DNA from: Nitrosospira sp.
Lineage (GTDB): Bacteria > Pseudomonadota > Gammaproteobacteria > Burkholderiales > Nitrosomonadaceae
Reading direction: 5' to 3'
Length of the DNA stretch: 64,000 bases
Assembly (NCBI GenBank): GCA_013821425.1
Contig: JACDGV010000014.1
Span: 19,974-83,973, forward strand
Each line of letters begins with the position of its first letter. The stretch's first letter is position 1. The notes beneath the pieces were generated by a model that was not told where the DNA came from, did no database searches, and saw nothing but the letters and a program-made list of their open reading frames with translations. Below are positions 26,041 through 35,043 of this stretch, piece by piece. A program made the translations under genes and the position numbers.

Positions 26041-28866
26041 TTAGTGAAGTGCGTAAGGGTTTTGCTGCTTCGTCGTCAGTTGCGTTTTCCATTCGTCAGG
26101 TAGATTCTGAACCCAGCCGTTATAGATATTGGGAATAGCAAGAATGCCCTGGCCGCCATATCCCGCCAAGCCGCTGACGACATCATCGGTTTGCGTATTT
26201 CCATTGCTTACCAGGGAAACCCGTCCCGCGACCATGGCGTCCGAAAGGTTTCCATCGTTGTTGGGATCGACGTCAACCACGATGAGCTCATTGGAGAACT
26301 TGCTCGTGACATAGGCATAGTACCCTCCTCCTTTCTTGGCTCCGAAATTAGCCCCATGGCACCCCGGATCGCAAGGCAGCATCTTTACTACGGTATCCTC
26401 GGTGATACTGCCTTTTGCCGCATCAATGATGAGTATCGATCCGCCCGTATTTGCAAGCACCACGGCTTTCCCGTCGGGGGAAACGGGTATCTGGATGGGA
26501 AGTATGCCGACGGTGGCTTGTCCGTCTCCGTCACGGTCCACAATGGTCCCGTCGATGGGGTTATAGTCCGCAATGAGGTTGATGGTCTTTTTCAAGGTTC
26601 CATCCTTATTGATCACGCTCACGGTGTGATGCAACAGGTTGGCGGCATAGAATTTGCTGGAATCCGGCATCATGCCGATGGCAATGGGGTGAGCGCCCGG
26701 GGCAGAGCCTCCCGTGGGAACCCTTTCCAGGATGGCGCCACTGTCGGTGTCATAAAACCCCACGTCATTGGTAAAGATGTTTGGCGTGATGATCTTGCTC
26801 CCATCCGTGCTGACCCAGTGACCGTGCGGGTTGGTGGAGAGTTGGCCCCGCTGCTGTGTTGGCATCATCTGGCTGATCTCGGTTGTTCCGGCCAGGATGA
26901 TGGACATGCCATCTTCGCCATTATTGCTGACCGAGAGATCGTCGTTATCCGGACGAGTCATGACATGAGCGGGAGCCTCGCCTACCTGGATGTTTTTGAT
27001 CAACGCGCCTGTTCTCTGGTTAATCATGGCCAGCTTGTTATCAAACCACTGGGTCTGGTAAACAATCGACTGATCCCGGTTGGTCCACATATTGTGGGGA
27101 TTATTCATATTGATCTGCGGCAGGGCGATCTTGCGTGCCACTTTCCAGGTGGCTGCGTCAATTACCGTAATCGTCCCGGGCTTAGTCTTTCCGGCGGTTT
27201 TTTCAAACTGGGTATCGATCCAGACCTCGCCCACACCGGCAATAGCTGGGGGGGTAGGCGGTGTCAAGGCCACGTCGTTGCCGTATCGGGCGATCAGGAC
27301 GTCCGACAGGTTTGCGACTGCCCCGCCAGTGATACGGACATCAACAGCGGGATAGGTTACCTTCCAGGGCGTGGCAGAGGTGTAATCCTGCCAGTTGTTG
27401 GGGGCGGTGGCGACGAAGAACGTTCTCAGCAAGCGTGTGGCAAGGTCGCTGCTCGTGGGAAGATTTACAATGCCCGTGGCCAGATCGATGGTTTCGCCAA
27501 GGTCAAGGCCGTCGGTTTCCGGGTCATCCACAATGACTGCGCCGAACATGTAGGGATGCACCTTGCATGTGAACACGTACAAGCCGGGTGTAGTCAGCTT
27601 GACGATACCGCCGCCTTTGTAGGCCCTGGTCTGGTCAAAGGGCATGGACGCATGTTCTATGGCTGCGGTTCCCCGACCTCTGCTTTTACCTTTACCCTGG
27701 TTGGAAGGGTGCCCATTGGAGGGATCGCCCGCCCCGCTGGGCCACAGCAGGCCGGTGATAGTGTGCACTGTGTTCGTTTCGGACATGATGAAGTTCACGC
27801 TGCTGCCCGGCGGAATCACTTCCAGCGACCGTGTGCCGCCAGTAATGCTGAATATGGTGTCGCCCCGGGCGCTCCTGAACCAACTTCCCGGTTCGTCCGA
27901 GATCACGAAAGTGACAAGGCCGGGGTCATCGCTCGCATTGCCGAAAATGGCGCCATAGGGAGAAGCGCCCGCGACGCTGTTGCCCATTCCTTTATTCGGG
28001 CCGTTCGTGGCGTCGACTCTAAAACTGCCATGCATGCCCGCTTCCATGTGGGAAAACAGGTGACAGTGGTACTGCCAGTTGCCGGGACCCACGCCGGTCC
28101 CTGCTCTGATGGTGAAGGTATGACTATCGGAAATGTCTTCCAGTAACTTGGTGTCGATAACGCTATTTGTTCCAGGTTCCAGCCACCGATGCGCGTGCAG
28201 GTGGAAAGTATGACCCGGCCCTACCGACAGGACATGAAATCTGACGATGTCATTCTCGACAGCGCCGAGAACCGGGTTTGTCCACAGCGGGGTTTCCGTT
28301 CCGGCTTTGGATATTTCTGTTGCCCAGAAGGTCGAACCGACCATGAACAGCACATACTGCTTGTCTAGTTCAGACGCATCGACTGATTTGAGAGCGCCGT
28401 CGCCGTCGACGAAGCGCTCTACCTTTCCGTCCGCCCTGTCAACCACGATAGCGCCAAACAGGCCAAGCAGTTCCTGTCCCTCGCCGTAGTATGGGTAGGC
28501 GCCAGTTTTGGTCGCGGTGAACGTGTAGCTCAACGTTCCTCCATTCGGGGCCGCCTTTTCGGCGATTTTGTCCGACAGGCCGGGGACCCTGAAACCCGCC
28601 GGTTTATCCGTATTGTTGGTGACCGTCACACTAACGGTATCGCCCTGTTTTACGAAAAGAGTAGGCCCCGGGATAACCGCCTCGGCGTCATCTCCCCTTG
28701 TGTAGCCATACTGGCCGTTGGGTAATACCACGGCCGACAGCGCGAGGTTATGATTAGTTGCTGATTGCGCCAGGGGTGGAGCCATTAGCAGCATGGCTCC
28801 AAGCAGCAGCGCGAACGCCGTAGCTGTTGTGATAGCGGGTGTTTGCAGTCTAAAAATATTGCTCAT
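26041..28866 (-). CDS. Multicopper oxidase-like protein fused to a YVTN/beta-propeller
   Basis: A 941-residue exported protein (signal peptide, residues 12-36). Cupredoxin region one (about 40-145) lacks ligands: GFRVPG and YPYYGEG stand where HxHG and HxH motifs would be. Region two (165-285) has the full second-half set: HTFHLHAH (219-226) and HCHLFSHMEAGM (267-278), giving a type 1 site plus two His pairs of a trinuclear cluster. A third cupredoxin (340-445) has its own type 1 site: His 368, Cys 434, His 437, Met 440. Residues 460-941 are a YVTN-like propeller (IDAATWKVARKIALP, VSINKDG-type blades). The next gene supplies the missing ligands. Confidence 0.82.
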   Translation of the reverse strand: MSNIFRLQTPAITTATAFALLLGAMLLMAPPLAQSATNHNLALSAVVLPNGQYGYTRGDDAEAVIPGPTLFVKQGDTVSVTVTNNTDKPAGFRVPGLSDKIAEKAAPNGGTLSYTFTATKTGAYPYYGEGQELLGLFGAIVVDRADGKVERFVDGDGALKSVDASELDKQYVLFMVGSTFWATEISKAGTETPLWTNPVLGAVENDIVRFHVLSVGPGHTFHLHAHRWLEPGTNSVIDTKLLEDISDSHTFTIRAGTGVGPGNWQYHCHLFSHMEAGMHGSFRVDATNGPNKGMGNSVAGASPYGAIFGNASDDPGLVTFVISDEPGSWFRSARGDTIFSITGGTRSLEVIPPGSSVNFIMSETNTVHTITGLLWPSGAGDPSNGHPSNQGKGKSRGRGTAAIEHASMPFDQTRAYKGGGIVKLTTPGLYVFTCKVHPYMFGAVIVDDPETDGLDLGETIDLATGIVNLPTSSDLATRLLRTFFVATAPNNWQDYTSATPWKVTYPAVDVRITGGAVANLSDVLIARYGNDVALTPPTPPAIAGVGEVWIDTQFEKTAGKTKPGTITVIDAATWKVARKIALPQINMNNPHNMWTNRDQSIVYQTQWFDNKLAMINQRTGALIKNIQVGEAPAHVMTRPDNDDLSVSNNGEDGMSIILAGTTEISQMMPTQQRGQLSTNPHGHWVSTDGSKIITPNIFTNDVGFYDTDSGAILERVPTGGSAPGAHPIAIGMMPDSSKFYAANLLHHTVSVINKDGTLKKTINLIADYNPIDGTIVDRDGDGQATVGILPIQIPVSPDGKAVVLANTGGSILIIDAAKGSITEDTVVKMLPCDPGCHGANFGAKKGGGYYAYVTSKFSNELIVVDVDPNNDGNLSDAMVAGRVSLVSNGNTQTDDVVSGLAGYGGQGILAIPNIYNGWVQNLPDEWKTQLTTKQQNPYALH

Positions 28867-28904
28867 TTATATTTAACCTCTCGATGATTTATTTTCAATG
28901 TTCA

Positions 28905-29927
28905 TTAAGGAGCGCCGCCGGTGACGTTGAAGCTGCCCCTCATGCCCATTAATTTGCGTGAAAAATTCGCGGTCATATAGTTCGTGCTGGCTAAGGCCTT
29001 TATGGTAAAAGCATGATTCTCAAGAGGGCCGATATCTTTTGCGATAATCATTTGCTTCGTTCCGGGATCGACCCACTGATAGCCCTCGAGTTGAAATCGA
29101 TTCAAATAGGTGCCCATGGCGATAAGATGGAACCTGACGTTGTCACCGCCATTCGCGGTCAGTGCCGGGTTGGCTCCGAGCGGGGTCTGTTGCTTGCTCG
29201 CGCCGTCTATTTCCATTCCCCAGAAAGCATCGTCAGCCAGGTAAAGCACGTAATCTTTTTTAATACTGTTAACTGGCACGCTTGCGATACTGCTACCGTT
29301 ACTTCCAGTCACTGCGCCTGATGCCGGATTGACGATGACGGCGCCAAAAAGGCCCCTGTCTTCCGAGCCGTTGTGAGTTTCAAAATTGTGATCATGGTAC
29401 GGCCAGGACCCCGCCGTGCCCGGAGCCACGTCCCAGAGGTAGGTGTAGAAGCGTCCTCCATGATCGGGATAGGCGCCCTCATCTTCGATTTTATTGATAA
29501 TCTTGAGAGAGCCGTCGCTCAGTATGTTGTAATGGATACCATGCACATGGACGCTGACTTGCTGATCGGGGCTCATGGTAATGCCGTTCCGAATGGTGAG
29601 CCTGACCTTGTCGCCTTCCGTAAGAATAATCGTCGGTCCTGGAATCGTGGCCTGTGTACTGTAGCGGGAAGTAATGTTAACGCCATCGACCTGGTGTTCA
29701 ATCATGCGATACGCGAGCAGGCCGGCTTCGGTTTCTTCCGCTGTCATTTCAATCCGGTGGTTAGCAGCGACGCCATGCCCCGAAGGCAGAAAAAACATTG
29801 CCAGAAACAGCGTGGATGGAATCGTAAGTCCTATCCAAAAGCGGCTGAATCTGTCTGCAGTTGAAGAGGTTTGAAGATCGCCAGAAGCAAAAAACTCCCC
29901 CACAGCATGGGTATGTTGATACTTCAT
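28905..29927 (-). CDS. Multicopper oxidase-like protein with only first-half copper ligands
   Basis: A 340-residue exported two-cupredoxin protein. ATG 29927 is chosen because TAAGGAG stands 10 bases upstream; an in-frame start at 30008 also exists. A membrane/signal segment follows at about residues 30-55. Region one carries VHVHGIHY (His 127 and 129) and WPYHDHNF (His 178 and 180), the first-domain His pairs of a trinuclear centre. In region two the expected HxxHxH and HCH motifs are replaced by NRFQLEGYQW and ANFSRKLMGM. It is 38 bases upstream of the oxidase-propeller gene. Substrate unknown. Confidence 0.82.
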   Translation of the reverse strand: MKYQHTHAVGEFFASGDLQTSSTADRFSRFWIGLTIPSTLFLAMFFLPSGHGVAANHRIEMTAEETEAGLLAYRMIEHQVDGVNITSRYSTQATIPGPTIILTEGDKVRLTIRNGITMSPDQQVSVHVHGIHYNILSDGSLKIINKIEDEGAYPDHGGRFYTYLWDVAPGTAGSWPYHDHNFETHNGSEDRGLFGAVIVNPASGAVTGSNGSSIASVPVNSIKKDYVLYLADDAFWGMEIDGASKQQTPLGANPALTANGGDNVRFHLIAMGTYLNRFQLEGYQWVDPGTKQMIIAKDIGPLENHAFTIKALASTNYMTANFSRKLMGMRGSFNVTGGAP

Positions 29928-29973
29928 TTTTAGAAGGCTCCTTAGGTTATGAGTTTGTTTAGGTAATACAGAG

Positions 29974-29999
29974 CCGGGGCTTATATCAATTTTCCCCGG
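29974..29999. promoter_or_regulatory. CCGGGG-N14-CCCCGG dyad upstream of the oxidase operon
   Basis: CCGGGG at 29974-29979 and CCCCGG at 29994-29999 frame an AT-rich centre (CTTATATCAATTTT). It lies 47 bases upstream of the oxidase start, within a 450-base gap (29928-30377) that otherwise shows no gene. It could be an operator or a 5' UTR hairpin; the LuxR-type regulator encoded just upstream is an obvious candidate ligand, by position only. Confidence 0.45.
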
Positions 30000-30377
30000 T
30001 TTGGGCATTCACGTTTGAATTCTTCAGATCCGATCGGAACGTCGCCACAGCTCGATACAAGTGTGACTGCGGCATCCGGGGAAGAGGGCAGGGTACTTGC
30101 CTCTATCCTGCTGCCATGGCGCCACCGCTTTTCGGCCGCTGATTATGGGTTAACGGCGCCTGCATACCATGTGAAGGTTGTCCTTTTTTTGCCGGATAAG
30201 ATGTACCTGGTTTTTCAGGCTAATAGCAGTACATCTGCACCGAGACAATGTGGTGAGTGTCGATTGCTTGGCTGATTTTTTTGCGGCAGTCGTATTTCGG
30301 CGAGAGTCCAGGGTTGGGGCCCTGATACAGGAGGCTTGCAAGCGGGAAACCGGGCTTGCCCGGGAACATAGGGGCAG

Positions 30378-31082
30378 CTAGCTATAAATTTGCGCAGGAG
30401 GTGCAGATGTAGAGTTTGTCCCACCCACCCGGTGGTGGTGGAGCTTGGCAAACATGAAAAGATCAAAGCGGTTCGTGATCTCCAGCTTGCTGAAAATGGA
30501 CGTCAGGTGGTTGCGCAGGGTCTGTTCGCTAATGCACAGATTTTGAGCAATCTTCTTGTTTGAACCGCCCGCGTCAGTTGCGAACGCACTGATGATGGCG
30601 CGTTCTTTTCGCGTAAGGGTGGTAATTTTTTTCGTGATCGAATCGGTGGGCTTTTGCCTCGCGTCTACAAACTTGACGAAGATGCGTCCAGTCGTGCCCC
30701 GGCCTAGCCAGAGTTCGCCAGCATGAACCTTCTCGATGGCTTTGATAATATTCTGCGTGGGGTCCTCTTTATAGACCACGCCACGCGCTCCATTGAGTAC
30801 CGTTCCGTCAATGGCGGCCTGATCGCGGGTTTCGGTAAAGATGATGACATGGGTGTTCCCTTCGCTCAGCAAATCCGGGATAAGTTCGGTGACCTTTTCA
30901 ATGCCGAGATAAAGGTCGAGTAAAATAACTTCGGGCTTCTTCTCCCTGACTAGCCGGGACGCCTCCGCGCCATTGATTGCCTTGCCGACGACCTTCATTC
31001 GCGGCGACTCGTTGTTTATGAGCTTTTCCAGTCCCCAAAGAACAATCTGGTGGCTGTTGACGAGCAGGACGGGGATGGACAT
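30378..31082 (-). CDS. LuxR-family response regulator
   Basis: A 234-residue two-component regulator. The receiver begins SIPVLLVNSHQIVLWGLEKL and has the phospho-Asp in PEVILLDLYLG; the later KEDPTQNIIKAIEKV is the usual Lys-containing end. The C-terminal LuxR helix-turn-helix reads LTRKERAIISAF and NKKIAQNLCISEQTLRNHL. The start at 31082 is chosen because the upstream in-frame part (to 31271) does not look like a receiver. No sensor kinase is nearby. It is upstream of, and on the same strand as, the oxidase operon, so it may control it. Confidence 0.85.
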   Translation of the reverse strand: MSIPVLLVNSHQIVLWGLEKLINNESPRMKVVGKAINGAEASRLVREKKPEVILLDLYLGIEKVTELIPDLLSEGNTHVIIFTETRDQAAIDGTVLNGARGVVYKEDPTQNIIKAIEKVHAGELWLGRGTTGRIFVKFVDARQKPTDSITKKITTLTRKERAIISAFATDAGGSNKKIAQNLCISEQTLRNHLTSIFSKLEITNRFDLFMFAKLHHHRVGGTNSTSAPPAQIYS

Positions 31083-31696
31083 GGAAGAAGGTGGAGATAT
31101 AAAGTGTTTCCCGCCAGCTTTGCGTGCGTGGGTAAGGAAAGCATAGTATAAATCTTTACAGTCTGCAAAATAGTTGTCCGTCTGTTTAGCGGAAAACGGA
31201 CGTAATTTCCGGAGGTTGCGTAAGATATTTTTGCGTTTGAGGGTATGATGAGCTCCCTGGGCCACAGTCAACGGCTCTTCAGGGCAATAATTCAGATGGA
31301 AAAGTAGGGTCCGCCGAAACGCGCGCGGCGAGTATGGCCTGGCGTGCAGGCTTGTTCAGGCGTTATCGGAACTCCAGCGGGAGTCTGTGGCGAGTTTGGT
31401 ATTGTGGGGAACTTTATCCTCTTCGCGCATTCTCAAGGGCCTTGCTCGTGCTTGGAGAATCAGGCTTTGAGAACAAAACATGTATCCGGTTTTGGGACAG
31501 GGAGACCCTGAATTGTTCGTGGCAGACATTGCGATCGGATTTTCATTCCCGATATTGCTTGCGGCATCGTTTTGAAGCTACTATCATCAGCCGGATTTTC
31601 GGGATTCAATCTCCTATCTGGTTATTTTTCGTAATCGGTTATTTTTCTTAATCGTATTGTCACGCAACACTCCTATACTCTGCGTTGTGAACATCC
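31083..31696. other. Gene-free stretch before the secretion operon
   Basis: Divergent-promoter region between the LuxR regulator and the type II secretion operon. I see no credible gene; a plus-strand frame at 31334-31651 has no family features. A 17-base tandem repeat (GTTATTTTTCGTAATCG at 31621-31637, then the same with one change at 31638-31654) sits 43 bases before the gspG start and is unusually AT-rich for this genome, so promoter or upstream regulator sites may lie here. Confidence 0.4.
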
Positions 31697-32155
31697 ATGG
31701 TTAGGTTCCGGAATACAGAAACGAGGCAGCGGCGAGTCCGGGTGCGTTCCCGGGCGGCGTATGGATTTACCCTGCTCGAACTGCTGGTCGTCATGGTCAT
31801 CATCGGATTGCTCGCGGGCTATGTGGCACCGAGGTATTTCTCGCAGGTGGGAAAATCGGAGGTGAAAGCGGCACAAGCGCAGATCGATGCTCTCGAAAAG
31901 GCACTGGACCAATACCGCCTGGACACAGGGAACTACCCGCCTACCGAGCAGGGGCTGGCGGCCCTGATGACACGGCCTGCCAATGAGCCGAGATGGCAGG
32001 GGCCATACCTCAGGAAGACAGCGCCGCCTGATCCGTGGGGGCGGCCGTATGTCTATAAGTACCCCGGAGAGCGCACAGAGTACGATTTATATTCCTACGG
32101 CAAGGACGGCCAGCCCGGCGGTACGGGCGAAGCAGCGGATATCACGAACTGGTAG
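31697..32155 (+). CDS. gspG: Type II secretion major pseudopilin GspG
   Basis: Major pseudopilin that polymerises into the secretion pseudopilus. The prepilin site AYG-FTLLELLVVMVIIGLLAG is preceded by a basic leader of 23 residues (RQRRVRVRSR). The C-terminal domain has the GspG signature: LDQYRLDTGNYPPTEQGLAAL, then PPDPWGRPYVYKYPG and YDLYSYGKDGQPGG with the calcium-site region. It heads a ten-gene operon; gspF starts 6 bases after its stop. A prepilin peptidase is not in the window. Confidence 0.93.
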   Translation: MVRFRNTETRQRRVRVRSRAAYGFTLLELLVVMVIIGLLAGYVAPRYFSQVGKSEVKAAQAQIDALEKALDQYRLDTGNYPPTEQGLAALMTRPANEPRWQGPYLRKTAPPDPWGRPYVYKYPGERTEYDLYSYGKDGQPGGTGEAADITNW

Positions 32156-32161
32156 GTTGCT

Positions 32162-33346
32162 ATGCGCTATGAAGTGAAAGCTATGCTTTCCGGACAGGGC
32201 ACGGTATTTCTGCAACTCGATGCCGATAGTGCGGAGGATGCCCGTCTCCAGGTCGTAGCCCAGGGAGGGATGGTTCTAGAGGTCCGGCGACGATTTTACG
32301 GCTGGATGCCAAAGCCACGCCTGCGCTTTCCGCTGGCACACTTCAGTCAGGAATTGCTTTCCCTGCTGACGGCAGGACTCAGCCTGGTCGAGAGCATCGA
32401 GACGCTGGCCGACAAGGAGCAGGACGCCGGCGTGCGGAAAATTATCGAGGAGCTGCGAGCGCGGCTATATGAGGGTGTTACTTTTTCCCGCGCGCTGGAG
32501 TTTTTTCCGCAAGCATTCCCCCCACTCTATGTGGCGACCGCAAGGGCGAGCGAGCGCACGGGCGACCTGCCTGAAGCGTTGACACGTTTTATAACCTACC
32601 AGACGCAGATGGATCTGGTGCGCAAGAAATTAATCGGCGCGTCCATTTATCCTGTTCTCCTGCTGGTGATTGGACTGCTGGTGGGGTTATTCCTCCTGGT
32701 TTTCGTGGTACCCAGGTTCAGCGCAATCTACGAGGATGCCGGGACCGATTTACCCTGGCTTTCCATGCTTCTGATTCGTTGGGGGCATCTCGTGCATGAT
32801 CACGGATGGCACCTGGCGGGGATCGCGGCAGCTGCACTGGGTCTCTTTATTTATGGCATAAACCGACCCTTATTCAGATCATGGGTGGCACAGCGGCTAT
32901 GGCATATTCCCGCCATCGGCGAGCGTATGCGAGTTTATCAGCTCGCGCGGTTTTACCGGACACTGGGCATGTTATTACGAGGAGGCATCCCGGTGGTAAA
33001 AGCTCTGGAAATGGTTAGTGGCCTCCTGCAGCCGCACTTCCGGCCCAGGGTCCACGCGGCTGCCACCCTCATTCGCGAAGGGAGAACCATCTCCAGTGCC
33101 ATGGAGGCGGAAGGGCTGACCACTGCTGTCGGGAGCCGCATGTTGCGCGTTGGCGAACGAACCGGCCTCATGGGGGAAATGATGGAACGCATCGGTAATT
33201 TTCACGATGAAGAAATCGCGCGCTGGGTCGAGTGGATGACCAAACTGATAGAGCCATTGCTGATGGCGGTAATCGGCGGCGTGATCGGAGGAATCATTAT
33301 TCTCATGTATATGCCAATATTCCAGTTGGCGGGAAGCGTCGGTTGA
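32162..33346 (+). CDS. gspF: Type II secretion inner-membrane platform protein GspF
   Basis: Polytopic platform protein (394 residues) with two GspF cytoplasmic domains. The signatures HFSQELLSLLTAGLSLVESI and QLARFYRTLGMLLRGGIPVV mark the start of each, and membrane segments lie near 165-190, 215-235 and 365-385. The first 50 residues are the small N-terminal region seen in T2SS GspF. Its stop overlaps the start of gspE. Confidence 0.94.
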   Translation: MRYEVKAMLSGQGTVFLQLDADSAEDARLQVVAQGGMVLEVRRRFYGWMPKPRLRFPLAHFSQELLSLLTAGLSLVESIETLADKEQDAGVRKIIEELRARLYEGVTFSRALEFFPQAFPPLYVATARASERTGDLPEALTRFITYQTQMDLVRKKLIGASIYPVLLLVIGLLVGLFLLVFVVPRFSAIYEDAGTDLPWLSMLLIRWGHLVHDHGWHLAGIAAAALGLFIYGINRPLFRSWVAQRLWHIPAIGERMRVYQLARFYRTLGMLLRGGIPVVKALEMVSGLLQPHFRPRVHAAATLIREGRTISSAMEAEGLTTAVGSRMLRVGERTGLMGEMMERIGNFHDEEIARWVEWMTKLIEPLLMAVIGGVIGGIIILMYMPIFQLAGSVG

Positions 33347-35043
33347 GCCAGGTGATAGAGGCTGCTTCGGTATCGCCCGCTCCCGTAAGCATTGATGCGT
33401 ATCTGCTTGCCACGGCGCGCGCAGAGGCATCCAGCCAGGGTATTCCAGTAATCAGCTATCTGGAGGAAAGATACGGCTGCCTGCCAGATCAACTGATGGC
33501 GGAGCTCGGTCGGCTGCTGCGCATGCCCGTGCTCGCGATGGAGGATTTGCGCACAACCAGCCCGGTATATGAGGTGCTGCCGTTTAATGAAGCCGTTGGT
33601 CGGGAATGTGCGTTATTACGCAATGGGGAGAAATTTGTTCTTGCCGTGGCTAACCCGTTCTCGCCAAACCTGAGGGCCTGGGCCGGCAACCGTATCGATG
33701 TCGCCGCGCAATGGCATCTGGTCCATCCAGCTGATTTGAAAGCATTTTTCGCTCAGCAGGAGCAGACAATGCGGGCGATGGACACCTTGCTTCCAGCGGC
33801 GCAGCATGGTCCTAAGCAAGCGGGCGAGGAAGATCTCTCCCTGAAGACAATCAATGAAGGAACCAGCCCGGTAGTGCGGCTGGTGCATTCGACCCTGTAC
33901 GATGCGCATAAATCGCAGGCAAGCGATATTCACCTCGAGATGGTAACCGGCGCATTATCGATCAAATACCGGATCGACGGCGTTCTGAGCATGATCGGCG
34001 TAGTGCAGGGCGCAGATCTGGCGGAACAGGTCATTTCGCGTATCAAGGTAATGTCTGATCTGGATATCGCGGAGCGGCGGGTGCCGCAGGACGGCCGTTT
34101 CAAGGTTTCCATCCAGGGGCGGGAAATCGATTTTCGCGTGTCCATCATGCCGAGTATCTTCGGAGAAGATGCCGTGTTGCGTATTCTCGACCGTCAGGCG
34201 CTCGCCGATCACGTAGAGGGGCTGACACTGAATCATCTCGGCTTCGACCAGGTTACCATGGCCAGTTTCCGGCGTCTCAGTTCAGAGCCGTACGGAATGT
34301 TGCTGGTGACGGGCCCTACCGGCAGCGGTAAAACCACGACGCTCTATGCGGCCATCTCCGAAGTGAATACGGGTCATGACAAAATTATCACGATTGAGGA
34401 TCCGATCGAGTATCAGCTGCCTGGCGTCCTGCAGATACCCGTCAACGAGAAAAAGGGACTCACCTTTGTACGCGGGTTGCGCTCGATTCTGCGCCACGAT
34501 CCAGACAAAATCATGGTTGGTGAAATTCGTGATCCCGAGACCGCGCAGATCGCTATCCAGGCGGCATTGACGGGACACCTGGTGTTTACCACGGTCCATG
34601 CCAATAACGTGTTCGACGTCATCGGCCGTTTTTCCCATATGGGAGTGGACCCCTACAGTTTTGTTTCAGCCTTGAACGGAATCGCCGCCCAGAGGCTGGT
34701 TCGCCTGCTATGTACACACTGCGCAGTGGAAGAGCGTCCTGAAGAGCAGCTGATTGCGGACTCCGGAATCGATCCCGAATCTGCCGGCACGTTCCGGTTC
34801 CGTACGAGCAAAGGGTGCGGCCAGTGCCGGGGAAGTGGTTATCGGGGACGGAACGCGATAGCTGAAATGCTGGTGTTGAACGATGAGATTCGTGAGCTCA
34901 TTGTGGCCCGCGAGCCCATACGGCGAATAAAGGAGGCGGCGAAGGGCAATGGCACCCGTTTCCTGCGCGACGCAGCGCTGGACATGGTAAGGAGTGGGCA
35001 AACGAGTTTACAGGAGGCCAATCGTGTCACCATTGTGGCGTGA
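33343..35043 (+). CDS. gspE: Type II secretion ATPase GspE
   Basis: Secretion ATPase of 566 residues. Start is taken as TTG 33343, overlapping the gspF stop (TTGA); an upstream frame continues inside gspF. Walker A is GPTGSGKTTTLYAAI, the Asp box DPIEYQLPGVLQ, Walker B region LRHDPDKIMVGEIRDPETA and His box LVFTTVHANN. A four-Cys zinc motif, CTHC and later CGQC, is in the C-terminal part, as in GspE/PilB. It overlaps the next gene by 20 bases. Confidence 0.94.
   Translation: MSQVIEAASVSPAPVSIDAYLLATARAEASSQGIPVISYLEERYGCLPDQLMAELGRLLRMPVLAMEDLRTTSPVYEVLPFNEAVGRECALLRNGEKFVLAVANPFSPNLRAWAGNRIDVAAQWHLVHPADLKAFFAQQEQTMRAMDTLLPAAQHGPKQAGEEDLSLKTINEGTSPVVRLVHSTLYDAHKSQASDIHLEMVTGALSIKYRIDGVLSMIGVVQGADLAEQVISRIKVMSDLDIAERRVPQDGRFKVSIQGREIDFRVSIMPSIFGEDAVLRILDRQALADHVEGLTLNHLGFDQVTMASFRRLSSEPYGMLLVTGPTGSGKTTTLYAAISEVNTGHDKIITIEDPIEYQLPGVLQIPVNEKKGLTFVRGLRSILRHDPDKIMVGEIRDPETAQIAIQAALTGHLVFTTVHANNVFDVIGRFSHMGVDPYSFVSALNGIAAQRLVRLLCTHCAVEERPEEQLIADSGIDPESAGTFRFRTSKGCGQCRGSGYRGRNAIAEMLVLNDEIRELIVAREPIRRIKEAAKGNGTRFLRDAALDMVRSGQTSLQEANRVTIVA

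Noticed and set aside
26191..28146. A 651-codon plus-strand open frame across the oxidase gene
   Set aside because: It is antisense to the clearly coding oxidase-propeller gene, has no family features or ribosome site, and its length comes from GC-rich codon bias on the other strand.
31334..31651. A 105-codon plus-strand frame before gspG
   Set aside because: No family likeness and no ribosome site; the amino acid composition looks like translated non-coding DNA.
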